A stretch of 14,818 nucleotides of DNA from an uncultured Muribaculaceae bacterium (GTDB taxonomy: Bacteria > Bacteroidota > Bacteroidia > Bacteroidales > Muribaculaceae), in contig CAKUKR010000064.1 in assembly GCA_934663645.1 (NCBI GenBank), forward strand, positions 1-14,818, written 5' to 3'. Shown here piece after piece: positions 1-7,312 of the stretch (the stretch's first letter is position 1; each line of letters starts with the position of its first letter). The notes below the pieces were generated by a model, which was not told the origin of the DNA, ran no database searches, and was given only the letters and a program-made list of their open reading frames with translations. The translations under genes and the position numbers were made by a program.

Positions 1-1692
1 CTTTAATGCTTCGAGTTCCTCGAGAGACCTGCCGCCCATTGACTGATACCAACTTTCGGGTACATACTCCAGCAACTTTGTCTCGGGGTTGAGTTCTGTC
101 CTTATTCCATGCTCTGCAAGGAGTGCTGCGAAGTCCGGGTCTGTGTGCAGCTGGTAGAAGTCATAGTCGTGCAGAAGGGACAACGCATCTCTTTCCATGC
201 CATTTTTGTATGCTTCTTCCAGCGACTTGATCGCCATGTCTTTGTCTTCGAGTCTGGCATAGACGCTTGCCAGCGCGGAGTTTGTGTATGCTTGGTCTGC
301 ATGCAGGGCATTGATTGCCTTTATTGCGGCTGTTCGATTGCCGAGTCCGGAGTATGCCGCAGCATACATGGCAATAGGGTCAGCCCCTTGCCTGGCAATT
401 TCCTCTTCCGGCATTTCAAGGATGTCATTGTATTGGGCTTTGGCTTTCTCAGCGTTTCCAGACAGCCGCAATGCATCTCCATAGTGCCCTTTGTTGGTTG
501 CCGTTGGTTCGAGTGCGACAGCCGTGGCAAGCGGTTCGCAAGCCTCGGCATACTTGCCCATGGTCATATATGCCCGCCCTTTCTCGCTGTACAGGTCGGG
601 ATCGTCGGGCGATTCGAGAATCAGCGCGTTCAGTATGGTGAGTGCGTCGTCGTATCTGCCCATATCTGTTGCTATCGTGGCTTTCATGTACTTCAAGTCT
701 GGGTCATCGGCATATTTGTCAAGTCCCTTTGAAATAGTTGTATACGCCTCAAGTCTTTCGTCCATTTTCAGTTGGCAGTCAGCCAGACAGCTGTATGTAT
801 TGGCATCGTCGATGCCGAGGCTGATTATCTCTTCGTATATTCCGCGTGCCGAGGAATATAATCCCCAGTAATTCAGCAGGGATGCCTCTAACTGATAATA
901 ACCGTTGGATGCGGTTCTGACTTTTTCGATCTCGGCGATTATCTCGTTGCGCAATTCGTCTGTGTCACAGAGCATCAGCATATATGCTGCTAATCCCTTG
1001 TCCTCTCCTTGCTCATATCTTATTGCGCTAAGGCAGTCTTTGATGAAGTCCGTTGTGAGTCCGAGCTGTTTCTCTGTAAGGGCACGAAATATGTAGTTAT
1101 AGGCAGATGTTTTGTCTCGTTCAATCGCGGAGTTTATTTCGGCAAGAGCAACGGGGAGGTTGTTCTGGTTGTAATACATCCGTGCTGTGTGTACGAAGGG
1201 CGCCGCGTCGCCAGGGTACAGATTTTTCGCCTTTTCCAAGTCCTTCAATGCCTTCTTCATGTCTGTATTAGCCAGCAAGTCGGCTCTTTGCAATAGCAGG
1301 CCCTTGTTTTTTGAGTCGGCTTTGAGGCCGGCTGACAGAGCCTTTATTGCCTGGACTGTGTCGCCGATTTCTACATATATCTGAGACTTTGCCAAGGCGC
1401 AATCGACTGCCAGCGGCTTGTCCTTCTTGGCATGCTTTATTGCCTTGTCTAGCATGGCGAGAGCCTCGCTCTTGCGGTCGAGGGCGTACAGGCTTGCGGC
1501 CGCTTGCCAGTACCCTTGCGGGTTCTTCTCATAGTCAGCAATCTCCTGACGCGCATAGCCCAGCGCGTCATCATACTGTTGTGAAGCCAGTGCCTTCTCG
1601 GCCTTGTCGGCATAGTAGTTCATCTGCTGTTTGGCCAGCGCAGCCGATGCCGCGAACAGCACCAGCAAAATCGGGAGTAAAACTTTTCTCAT
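1..1692 (-). CDS. Secreted tetratricopeptide-repeat (TPR) protein, 3' end outside the window
   Basis: Reading leftwards from the ATG at 1690-1692 gives 564 codons; every segment I translated was free of stops, and the frame is still open at base 1. Residues 1-20 (MRKVLLPILLVLFAASAALA) form a classical signal peptide with an A-x-A-like cleavage site, so the protein is exported, probably to the periplasm. The rest is helical and TPR-like throughout, with helix pairs such as DDALGYARQEI, KAIKALSAGLKADSKNKGLL, VALAEINSAIERDKTSAYNY and DPDLYSEKGRAYMTMGKYAEA at roughly 34-residue spacing. No catalytic motif is visible. TPR proteins usually act as scaffolds or assembly factors; a substrate cannot be named. 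The last visible residues may lead into a further C-terminal domain beyond the edge. It is transcribed alone, from a promoter near 1796-1803 behind the hairpin that follows the phosphatase gene. Confidence 0.85.
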   Translation of the reverse strand, partial: MRKVLLPILLVLFAASAALAKQQMNYYADKAEKALASQQYDDALGYARQEIADYEKNPQGYWQAAASLYALDRKSEALAMLDKAIKHAKKDKPLAVDCALAKSQIYVEIGDTVQAIKALSAGLKADSKNKGLLLQRADLLANTDMKKALKDLEKAKNLYPGDAAPFVHTARMYYNQNNLPVALAEINSAIERDKTSAYNYIFRALTEKQLGLTTDFIKDCLSAIRYEQGEDKGLAAYMLMLCDTDELRNEIIAEIEKVRTASNGYYQLEASLLNYWGLYSSARGIYEEIISLGIDDANTYSCLADCQLKMDERLEAYTTISKGLDKYADDPDLKYMKATIATDMGRYDDALTILNALILESPDDPDLYSEKGRAYMTMGKYAEACEPLATAVALEPTATNKGHYGDALRLSGNAEKAKAQYNDILEMPEEEIARQGADPIAMYAAAYSGLGNRTAAIKAINALHADQAYTNSALASVYARLEDKDMAIKSLEEAYKNGMERDALSLLHDYDFYQLHTDPDFAALLAEHGIRTELNPETKLLEYVPESWYQSMGGRSLEELEALK

Positions 1693-1747
1693 CCGCATTT
1701 AGGTTTGTTGTCCGCTTTTGACGGCGGGCAGGGTTAGTATTTGTTTC

Positions 1748-1787
1748 GGAGGAACAATCCGCGGTCATGAAACTTGTGAGATTGTTC
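1748..1787 (-). other. Inverted repeat in the leader of the TPR gene
   Basis: Eight-base arms GAACAATC (1752-1759) and GATTGTTC (1780-1787) are perfectly complementary around a 20-nt loop. If transcription starts about six bases after the -7 element at 1796-1803, the stem would be almost at the 5' end of the TPR mRNA, leaving a leader of about 98 nt. Outward pairing continues on the minus-strand RNA only with C-A mismatches. It may affect mRNA stability or be a DNA dyad for a regulator; which one is unknown. Confidence 0.4.
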
Positions 1788-1795
1788 TTCTGACG

Positions 1796-1803
1796 CAAAG
1801 TTA
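1796..1803 (-). promoter_or_regulatory. Probable -7 element of the TPR gene promoter
   Basis: The minus strand reads TAACTTTG, an exact match to the Bacteroidota -7 consensus TAnnTTTG, about 105 bp upstream of the TPR start codon. No TTG is found at the expected -33 distance (the region near 1824 is a C-run), so the promoter is weaker or differently recognised than those of gdhA and folD. Confidence 0.45.
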
Positions 1804-1917
1804 CAACAAACAAATCGGAATTACCCCCCCGATGGTTAAAATATCATAAGTAATAAATGGCATTTCTATGGAAGTGGACGTGATGGTGGTCTGTAAAATA
1901 GTGAATATGAAGATAAT

Positions 1918-1952
1918 GGCAGTTTGACATTATTTATTTGTGTCAAGCTGCC
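1918..1952 (-). terminator. Hairpin terminator after the inositol-phosphatase operon
   Basis: Arms 1918-1929 and 1941-1952 are complementary over 12 positions with an 11-nt AT-rich loop. The one imperfect pair is a G-U wobble in plus-strand RNA and a C-A mismatch in minus-strand RNA. It begins 26 nt past the phosphatase stop codon. The following minus-strand sequence is AT-rich but has no uninterrupted T tract, so termination may be partial. No plus-strand gene lies here to use it. Confidence 0.5.
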
Positions 1953-1977
1953 TTTGCTGTGGTAAATGGTGCTGGGG

Positions 1978-2769
1978 TCAGTGGAGGAGGGGGAGGAGGT
2001 GCGGCTGTAGGCAGGGGGCGGCGGCGTATTGGCTGATGCCTCGGCCCTGGCGGAAGCGGCCGGCCGCTCCGCCGGCTTCGTGGACTATCAGTTCGCCGGC
2101 GCATACGTCCCATTCGTGCAGTCCCATCTCCCAGTAGCCGTCGAGGATGCCGGCGGCAACGTAGCAGAGGTCCAGCGATGCCGCGCCGAGGCGGCGCAGC
2201 CCACGCACGCGGGGCATCACGCGGGCGACGTTGTCGAGGTTGTTGTCCGTGGTCTCGGCTTTGTCTACGGGGAAGCCTGTGCTGACGACTGCGCGGTCGA
2301 GGCGGTCGCACGCGCTGGCGTGTATCTCGTGGCCATTTAGGCGTGCTCCTTGCCCGGCGATTGCTGTGAACATCTCGTCAAGGTAGGGGGCGTAGACCAC
2401 GCCGCAGACGGTTTCGCCCCGGTAGCGTACGCCTATGGAGACGGCGAACAGGGGGAGGCCGGCGGCGTAGTTGGTGGTGCCGTCGAGGGGGTCTATCACC
2501 CATACCCATTCGGCGTTGCCGCTGTTGTCGCCTGATTCTTCAGCGAGGATGCCGTGGTCGGGGTACAGGCTGCGTATTGCGTCGGTTATGGCTTGTTCTG
2601 ACTCGCGGTCGGCGCGTGTGACGATGTCGGCTTCGCCGTGTTTGGTGCGGATGTCGAGGTCGCCGCTGCGGAAATATTTCAGCTGTATCCGGGCTGCCTG
2701 ACGTGCCATTTCCATGGCGTGCTCGAGCATTGCCGTCATGTCGATGCCGGCTATTTCGTAGTCGTTCAT
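1978..2769 (-). CDS. Inositol monophosphatase family protein (SuhB-like)
   Basis: This 263-residue protein has the usual IMPase length. The metal-dependent phosphatase motifs are all present: AEES at 76-79 (E77), IDPLDGTTN at 92-100 (D93 and D96) and EWDVCAGELIVHEAGG at 219-234 (D221), matching the three metal-ion sites of human IMPase. The family hydrolyses inositol-1-phosphate or similar sugar and nucleotide phosphates (3'-phosphoadenosine phosphate in the CysQ branch) in the cytoplasm; sequence alone does not decide the substrate. The C-terminal strand region after EAGG looks a few residues shorter than usual but ends in a normal helix, QPHLLPLLH. The start MNDYEIAGIDM was kept because it gives the expected N-terminal helix; M11 is an alternative. 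It lies 14 bp behind the ABM gene and is probably co-transcribed with it. Confidence 0.9.
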   Translation of the reverse strand: MNDYEIAGIDMTAMLEHAMEMARQAARIQLKYFRSGDLDIRTKHGEADIVTRADRESEQAITDAIRSLYPDHGILAEESGDNSGNAEWVWVIDPLDGTTNYAAGLPLFAVSIGVRYRGETVCGVVYAPYLDEMFTAIAGQGARLNGHEIHASACDRLDRAVVSTGFPVDKAETTDNNLDNVARVMPRVRGLRRLGAASLDLCYVAAGILDGYWEMGLHEWDVCAGELIVHEAGGAAGRFRQGRGISQYAAAPCLQPHLLPLLH

Positions 2770-2783
2770 TCCGAGGGGGCGTT

Positions 2784-3059
2784 TCAGAATTCGAATCGCT
2801 CGAGTTTCATCTCTGCGAGGCTGCGCATTGCGCCGACGTGCTGGGCGAACACAGGCGATGAGCTGTGCGCATCGAGCGCTTGCTGGTCAGCCCATGTCTC
2901 GCATATCATCATCACGTCGGGGCGTGTGGCGGAGGTGAAGATGTCGTATGCTACGCAGCCGTTCTCGGTAATGGAGTGTGCCGTCAGCTTGCGTGCGTGG
3001 TCGAGTACCTGTTCGCGGTTTTCCGCATTGACTTTGATGAAGCAGTTGAGTCGTATCAT
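2784..3059 (-). CDS. Putative quinol monooxygenase, ABM (antibiotic biosynthesis monooxygenase) domain
   Basis: A 91-residue protein forming a single ABM domain, a dimeric ferredoxin-like alpha/beta barrel. Family hallmarks are the N-terminal strand MIRLNCFIKVN, the helix ENREQVLDHARKLTAHSITE, the GCVAYDIF strand and the MMICETWADQQALDAHSSSP segment (compare E-x-W...L-x-x-H in YgiN-like proteins). Members include cofactor-free quinol oxidases and heme-degrading enzymes. Nothing here fixes the substrate, and many members are known only as stress-linked proteins. It sits between an EamA transporter (71 bp upstream) and an inositol-phosphatase-family gene (14 bp downstream). I see no Bacteroidota -7 element directly upstream, which suggests transcription from the EamA promoter. 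Confidence 0.85.
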   Translation of the reverse strand: MIRLNCFIKVNAENREQVLDHARKLTAHSITENGCVAYDIFTSATRPDVMMICETWADQQALDAHSSSPVFAQHVGAMRSLAEMKLERFEF

Positions 3060-3130
3060 AGTGTTTTCCCTTTAGTCGTTTTACCTGATAACGTGCGGCG
3101 TGGGGCAATTGTTGCCGCCCATGTGCGGTT

Positions 3131-4078
3131 TTATTTTTTCGTGTCAACCTTGCCTCGTCGCCGTCGCAAGGAGAACGAGGGATTCCACTTGTCGGCGATG
3201 ATCAGGCCGCCGATGATAAGTATGCAGCCGACGTATCCGATGAGGAATATGTGCTCATGGAGGACGAAGTATGCTACGACCATGGTCACCATGGGCTGCA
3301 TGTAGATGTAGTTGCTGGCGGTGATCGGACCGAGGGTGCGCATTACCTCGTTCCAGATGACGTATGCCAATGCCGAGCACATGACGACGAGGAAGAGGAA
3401 GTTGAGGAGGAATTTGGGCTGAATGAGAATGTCGATGTGATATGGCTCTTGCTGCATGAAAAGCAAGGGCAGCGATGTCAGCACGCCGTAGAGGAAGAGC
3501 TTGCGTGTGATGAACAGTCCGCTGTAGTTCGGTATGAGGTTCTTGGCTATTACGGTGTATATAGCCCAAGCGAGGGAGGCGCAGATGGCGAGCAGGTCGC
3601 CGCCTGGGTGGAATTCAAATCCCTCCTTGTTGAGGATGACGCACGCCACGCCGAAGAAGGCCATAATCGAGCCGATGATCACACCGCTTTTGATGCGTTG
3701 GCGGAAGATGACGGCGAGCAGCAGTGTGGTGAACAGCGGCGAAATCGAGCCGAGCAGCGAGACGTTGCCAGTCGATGTATTGCCGAGTGCGTAGTTCTCG
3801 AGTATGAAATAGAGAGAGCCGGCGCAGATGCCGCATATCATAAACCGGAACTCGTCAGCCCAAGAATTGGAGAACAGTTTCTTGAATGACAGGCAGAGCA
3901 GTATGACGTACGCAGCAGCGAAGCGGTATGTGAACATTTCCACGGGGGTGAAGTCGCCGTCGTTCATCAGCACCTTGGTGCATACGAATGAGGAGCCCCA
4001 TGCGCCCATGGTGACGAGTGCGCCGAGATGTCCCAGCAGTTTCTTGCCTGATGTGTGTGTAGTTATTGTTCCAGCCAT
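3131..4078 (-). CDS. EamA-family (drug/metabolite transporter) permease
   Basis: A 315-residue inner-membrane protein with ten predicted membrane segments in two EamA halves of five. The first half starts with LGALVTMGAWGSSFVCTKVL and contains the typical FTYRFAAAY segment and ENYALGNTSTGNVSLLGSISP. The second begins at GDLLAICASLAWAIYTVIAK and ends with PMVTMVVAYFVLHEHIF and ILIIGGLIIA. A basic tail (FSLRRRRGKVDTKK) follows the last helix, consistent with a cytoplasmic C-terminus. DMT/EamA carriers export amino acids, nucleotides or other metabolites; the substrate cannot be read from the sequence. It has its own promoter near 4112-4119 and is the first gene of a likely three-gene unit with the ABM and phosphatase genes. 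Confidence 0.9.
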   Translation of the reverse strand: MAGTITTHTSGKKLLGHLGALVTMGAWGSSFVCTKVLMNDGDFTPVEMFTYRFAAAYVILLCLSFKKLFSNSWADEFRFMICGICAGSLYFILENYALGNTSTGNVSLLGSISPLFTTLLLAVIFRQRIKSGVIIGSIMAFFGVACVILNKEGFEFHPGGDLLAICASLAWAIYTVIAKNLIPNYSGLFITRKLFLYGVLTSLPLLFMQQEPYHIDILIQPKFLLNFLFLVVMCSALAYVIWNEVMRTLGPITASNYIYMQPMVTMVVAYFVLHEHIFLIGYVGCILIIGGLIIADKWNPSFSLRRRRGKVDTKK

Positions 4079-4111
4079 AAAAACGCGGTTTATGTTAGGT
4101 TATTCCGACTG

Positions 4112-4143
4112 CAAAAGTACAACAAAAACTCCGAAAGCGGAAA
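4112..4143 (-). promoter_or_regulatory. Promoter of the EamA transporter gene
   Basis: The minus strand carries TACTTTTG at 4112-4119, an exact TAnnTTTG -7 match 34 bp upstream of the start codon. Twenty bases further upstream is TTTC (4140-4143), one base from the -33 consensus TTTG. It lies immediately after the gdhA terminator, as expected for a new transcription unit. Confidence 0.55.
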
Positions 4144-4186
4144 TTTATCCGTAATGGGCGGGCTTGCAGCGAATGTCGCTGTATGT

Positions 4187-4218
4187 AAAAATGAGGGGAT
4201 GCCGCATGACATCCCCTC
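4187..4218 (-). terminator. Rho-independent terminator of gdhA
   Basis: Perfect 9-bp inverted repeat, GAGGGGATG (4193-4201) and CATCCCCTC (4210-4218), with an 8-nt loop. On the minus strand it is followed by A then five T residues (4187-4191). It starts 30 nt after the gdhA stop codon. Confidence 0.85.
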
Positions 4219-4247
4219 TATAGTCGGTTGTGAGTGTATTATCTGGT

Positions 4248-5585
4248 TCAGATGATACCCTGTGCGAGCATAGCGTCAGCAACCTTCATGAAGCCGGCGA
4301 TGTTTGCGCCCTTCATGTAGTTGATGTAGCCGTCGCACTGCTTGCCGTACTTCACGCAGTTCTCGTGGATGTCGTGCATGATAGTGTGGAGGCGAGCGTC
4401 AACCTCTTCGGCAGACCACTGGAGGTGTTCTGCGTCCTGAGACATCTCGAGGCCAGATACTGCAACACCACCTGCGTTGACAGCCTTGCCGGGAGCGTAG
4501 GGAACCTTGGCAGCGAGGAATGCGTCGATAGCCTCAGCCTGGCAGCCCATGTTGGAAACCTCTGCAACGAGCATAACCTTGTTGTTGATGAGGTTCTTGG
4601 CATCCTCAACACCTACCTCGTTCTGAGTAGCGCAGGGGAGTGCGATGTCCACTTTCTGCTCCCAGGGCTTGCGGCCTGCGAAGAACTGTGAACCGGGGAA
4701 CTTGTCAGCGTAGGGAGCAACAACGTCGTTGCCAGATGCGCGGAGTTCGAGCATGTATGCGATCTTCTCGTCGTTGAGACCTGCGGGGTCGTAGATGTAG
4801 CCGTCAGGACCAGAGATGGTAACGACCTTGCCGCCGAGCTCAGTAGCCTTGGTAGCAGCGCCCCAAGCCACGTTGCCGAAGCCAGAGATTGCGATAGTCT
4901 TGCCCTTGATGTCAGTGCCGAGGTCAGTCAGCATATCCTGAACGAAGTAGAGAGCGCCGAAACCGGTAGCCTCGGGACGGATACGGCTGCCGCCGAATGA
5001 CATGCCCTTGCCGGTGAATGTGCCTGTGTTCTCACGAGCGAGTTTCTTGTACATGCCGTACATGTAACCAACTTCGCGGCCGCCTACGCCGATGTCACCT
5101 GCGGGTACATCGCGGTCGGGACCGAGGTTGCGCCACAATTCGAGCACGAATGCCTGGCAGAAACGCATGATTTCAGCGTCGCTCTTGCCGCGCGGTGAGA
5201 AGTCAGAACCGCCTTTGCCACCACCCATGGGGAGAGTAGTGAGGGCGTTTTTGAATGTCTGCTCGAAACCGAGGAACTTCAGGATCGAGAGGTTTACAGA
5301 TGCGTGGAAGCGGATACCGCCCTTGTACGGGCCAATGGCGTTGTTGAACTGAACGCGGTAGCCGATATTGTTTTGAACCTCGCCCTTGTCATCTACCCAA
5401 GTCACACGGAAAGTGAAGATGCGGTCAGGCTCTACCATACGCTCGATGATACGGGCCTTCTCGAATTCGGGATGCTGGTTGTAGACGTCCTCAACGCAGA
5501 GAAGCACTTCCTTCACTGCCTGGAGAAACTCTTTCTCACCCGGGTGTTTAGCCTCGAGGTTTGATAAAATCTCTTGAATGTTCAT
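4248..5585 (-). CDS. gdhA: Glutamate dehydrogenase (hexameric, probably NADP-dependent)
   Basis: A 445-residue cytoplasmic enzyme interconverting 2-oxoglutarate plus ammonium with glutamate; with NADPH it serves ammonium assimilation. Length and sequence fit the small hexameric bacterial family. The substrate-binding segment GPYKGGIRFH is at 85-94, the GLFV signature LPMGGGKGGSDFSP with catalytic-region lysine K124 at 118-131, the catalytic loop PAGDIGVGGREVGYM (D164) at 161-175, and the Rossmann dinucleotide fold ISGFGNVAWG at 233-242. The start is the ATG at 5583-5585 (MNIQEIL). The frame is open further upstream to 5654, but that extension would run through the promoter at 5632-5663, so it is rejected. 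Transcribed alone: own promoter, own terminator at 4187-4218. NADP preference is inferred from family resemblance, not from a decisive residue. Confidence 0.96.
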   Translation of the reverse strand: MNIQEILSNLEAKHPGEKEFLQAVKEVLLCVEDVYNQHPEFEKARIIERMVEPDRIFTFRVTWVDDKGEVQNNIGYRVQFNNAIGPYKGGIRFHASVNLSILKFLGFEQTFKNALTTLPMGGGKGGSDFSPRGKSDAEIMRFCQAFVLELWRNLGPDRDVPAGDIGVGGREVGYMYGMYKKLARENTGTFTGKGMSFGGSRIRPEATGFGALYFVQDMLTDLGTDIKGKTIAISGFGNVAWGAATKATELGGKVVTISGPDGYIYDPAGLNDEKIAYMLELRASGNDVVAPYADKFPGSQFFAGRKPWEQKVDIALPCATQNEVGVEDAKNLINNKVMLVAEVSNMGCQAEAIDAFLAAKVPYAPGKAVNAGGVAVSGLEMSQDAEHLQWSAEEVDARLHTIMHDIHENCVKYGKQCDGYINYMKGANIAGFMKVADAMLAQGII

Positions 5586-5631
5586 GTTTAACAGTTTAGA
5601 TTTTTGGTTATTCTGTTGTCTATTTCTGGTG

Positions 5632-5663
5632 CAAAAATACAACCTTTTCTCCAACCCACCAAA
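5632..5663 (-). promoter_or_regulatory. Promoter of gdhA
   Basis: Minus strand reads TTTG (5660-5663), exactly 20 bp, then TATTTTTG (5632-5639). Both elements match the Bacteroidota sigma-70 consensus (TTTG, then TAnnTTTG). Transcription should begin near 5626, giving a leader of about 40 nt before the ATG at 5585. Confidence 0.75.
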
Positions 5664-5676
5664 ATAATAGGGGAAA

Positions 5677-5734
5677 TTTTTCGGATTATTTTCGGTGGCT
5701 TCCGAAAGCAGCGTTTTTCGTGTGCCGAAAAACG
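5677..5734. promoter_or_regulatory. Cluster of TTTTCGG motifs upstream of gdhA, possible operator
   Basis: Within 58 bp there are five copies of a TTTTCGG-type motif in both orientations: TTTTTCGG 5677-5684, TTTTCGG 5689-5695, CCGAAA 5702-5707, TTTTTCG 5714-5720 and CCGAAAAA 5725-5732. The last two form a perfect 9-bp inverted repeat (CGTTTTTCG at 5712-5720, CGAAAAACG at 5726-5734, 5-nt spacer). The block starts 14 bp upstream of the gdhA -33 element, about 50 to 110 bp before the expected transcript start, a usual place for an activator site. The role is inferred. Confidence 0.4.
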
Positions 5735-5826
5735 GATTTGGATGTCTGTAATAGGAGGATTGTCAGTGTGTTGCGTGAGTGTCGCCAGTGGGCGGTCAAC
5801 AGCGTGTGCTACTGTCGTGAGGGGAC

Positions 5827-5862
5827 AAAAAAACGGGGGCACGCCGCTTTGGCTCACCCCCG
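5827..5862 (-). terminator. Rho-independent terminator of the ompA-like gene
   Basis: On the minus strand, a stem of arms 5851-5862 and 5834-5845 (CGGGGG paired with CCCCCG, then two G-U pairs, one A-G mismatch and GCC with GGC) closes a 5-nt loop. Seven T residues (5827-5833 on the plus strand as A) follow. It begins 27 nt after the stop codon. Confidence 0.85.
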
Positions 5863-5889
5863 GTATATTATTATGTGGCAATCGTCAGA

Positions 5890-7143
5890 TTAGTTCTGGG
5901 TGAAGATGACGATGCGGTTCCAGTCGTTGTCAGAGGGGTAGGGCTGAACGTCAGAGCCGTCGTACTTCACGTTGAGGCGGCTGCGGTCGATGCCGTACTT
6001 GTTGACCAGAGCATCGGCAACTGCGTTGGCGCGGCGTTCTGAGAGCTGGAGATTGTATTCAGCTGTACCGGTGTTGCGGTCTGCATAGCCCACGATGTTG
6101 ACTTTCTCGTTGGGGTTAGCCTTGAGCCACTCGGCCATGTTGTAGACGTTGACTTCCTCTGTGGGCATGATGACGTCGGAGTTGATTGTGAAGCGGACTG
6201 AAGTCATGAGCGGAGCGTTGACACAGTCTTTCTGAACCACGGGTTCGGGGCATGGAAGCTGTGACTTGAGGGCGTTGATTTCCTGGTTTGCGTCTACCAG
6301 TGCGCCGCGCAGGTCGTTGACCTGTGCATTGAGGGCGTCAATCTGTGTGACGTATTCGCACTCGTTGAACTTGCCCCAGCCGCGTCCGCCGAAGTTGATG
6401 TTGAAACCGCCGATAGCAGCGACGTTCACGTCGACGGGGTCGCCGTATGAGCAGAGGTTCCAGTTGTCGCCGTAGAATGAAGCGCGAGCCTCGGCGAAGA
6501 AGTCAACGTATTTGCAGAGGCGGAACCGGAATTGTAAGCCGGCAGACACTGGGAGAGTCCAAGATTCGTCCTTGAGGCCTTTGTCGCCCACGCCGTTGAT
6601 GTTTGTGGCAGCTGCGAAGTTGCCGGCGCGGTCGTGGATGCGCCACATGTAGTCACCGCCGAGGCCTGCGAAGGGTATGATTGAGAATACGCGGTCGGGG
6701 TTGACACCGCCGATCGAGTTGAACATATCCCACATAATCTCGAAGTTGACGTTGACGTGCTTGCCCTTGGTCCAGCCGTTTGTGGGCTGTGCCAGTGTGG
6801 GGTTGTCCCAGTGCATGGCGCCGCCGATTGCGTTGATGCGGAAACCGAGGTAGGGCGACATCCAGCGTCCGAAACCGATGTTGTATGTTGCGGTCATTTT
6901 CTTGCGGTCAACGGAATTGAGGCCAGACTCGACACGCACTCCCTGCTCTACAAACGGCTGGTTGATGCCGGCACCGAGCTGCAGGAACCAGTTGTTGCGC
7001 CAGTTGGCGAAATAGTGTGTCGTGTTGTCACATGAGGTGGAGGTTACGGTCTCCTCCACGAGCTCCTGCGCGTTTGCCTGTCCTGCCATGAGGAAAGAGC
7101 CTGCACAGAGGGCTGATAAACAAAGAAGTTTGTTTGCCTTCAT
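5890..7143 (-). CDS. OmpA-family outer membrane protein with periplasmic peptidoglycan-binding domain
   Basis: A 417-residue protein in three parts. Residues 1-25 (MKANKLLCLSALCAGSFLMA, then GQANA) are a signal peptide. Residues of about 45-255 form an outer-membrane beta-barrel with alternating aromatic strands (NWFLQLGAGINQPF, YVDFFAEARASFYGDNW, VAAIGGFNINFGG). About 264-296 is a heptad-rich coiled coil (ALNAQVNDLRGALVDANQEI). Residues of about 315-417 are an OmpA C-terminal domain with VGYADRNTGTAEYNLQLSER. D355 and R371 match the diaminopimelate-binding Asp and Arg of E. coli OmpA. It should tether the outer membrane to peptidoglycan. The ATG at 7141-7143 is chosen because it directly precedes the signal peptide; an open extension upstream to 7428 lacks any such feature. 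Own leader and own terminator indicate a single-gene unit. Confidence 0.93.
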   Translation of the reverse strand: MKANKLLCLSALCAGSFLMAGQANAQELVEETVTSTSCDNTTHYFANWRNNWFLQLGAGINQPFVEQGVRVESGLNSVDRKKMTATYNIGFGRWMSPYLGFRINAIGGAMHWDNPTLAQPTNGWTKGKHVNVNFEIMWDMFNSIGGVNPDRVFSIIPFAGLGGDYMWRIHDRAGNFAAATNINGVGDKGLKDESWTLPVSAGLQFRFRLCKYVDFFAEARASFYGDNWNLCSYGDPVDVNVAAIGGFNINFGGRGWGKFNECEYVTQIDALNAQVNDLRGALVDANQEINALKSQLPCPEPVVQKDCVNAPLMTSVRFTINSDVIMPTEEVNVYNMAEWLKANPNEKVNIVGYADRNTGTAEYNLQLSERRANAVADALVNKYGIDRSRLNVKYDGSDVQPYPSDNDWNRIVIFTQN

Positions 7144-7201
7144 AATCTTACACTTTGGTTTATTTAGAGAATTTCTACTTCCATAATTAACGTGACATTC
7201 G

Positions 7202-7226
7202 GGATGAATGTTCATCCATCCGGATG
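7202..7226. repeat. Overlapping palindromes in the ompA-like leader
   Basis: GGATGAA (7202-7208) and TTCATCC (7211-7217) form a perfect 7-bp inverted repeat with a 2-base centre. It overlaps by one base the perfect 10-bp palindrome CATCCGGATG (7217-7226). The result is four GGATG/CATCC units in alternating orientation in 25 bp. In RNA the halves can pair in alternative ways; as DNA it could be a protein-binding site. Confidence 0.5.
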
Positions 7227-7312
7227 CCGGCAGGGCTTGCTTCAGCTGCCGCAGACGTGTCAATTTCCCCTTACTGCACATTGCGGCGTGAAATGCGCAA
7301 CCTACCATGCTG

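Larger units (their letters stand above)
5586..5889. other. Intergenic region between the ompA-like gene and gdhA
   Basis: This 304-bp gap holds, from right to left on the minus strand, the terminator of the ompA-like gene (5827-5862), about 90 bp in which I see nothing recognisable (5735-5826), the TTTTCGG motif cluster (5677-5734), the gdhA promoter (5632-5663) and the gdhA leader. I found no convincing small gene or RNA in it. Confidence 0.7.

Noticed and set aside
109..732. Plus-strand open frame of 207 codons opposite the TPR gene
   Set aside because: It is Cys/Val-rich shadow coding, while the minus strand carries a TPR protein with a signal peptide.
1978..2100. Possible frameshift at the C-terminus of the inositol-phosphatase gene
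   Set aside because: The region is unusually GC-rich and slightly short, but the frame ends in a normal terminal helix (QPHLLPLLH) and the other frames give low-complexity Pro/Arg sequence.
5586..5654. Upstream extension of gdhA by 23 codons to an ATG at 5654
   Set aside because: It would run through the TTTG-N20-TATTTTTG promoter and the leader, and family members start at MNIQEIL-like sequence.
7118..7135. Inverted repeat AAACAAA-GAAG-TTTGTTT within the first codons of the ompA-like gene
   Set aside because: It is short and AT-only, in lysine/leucine codons of a signal peptide; it is expected by chance and thermodynamically weak.
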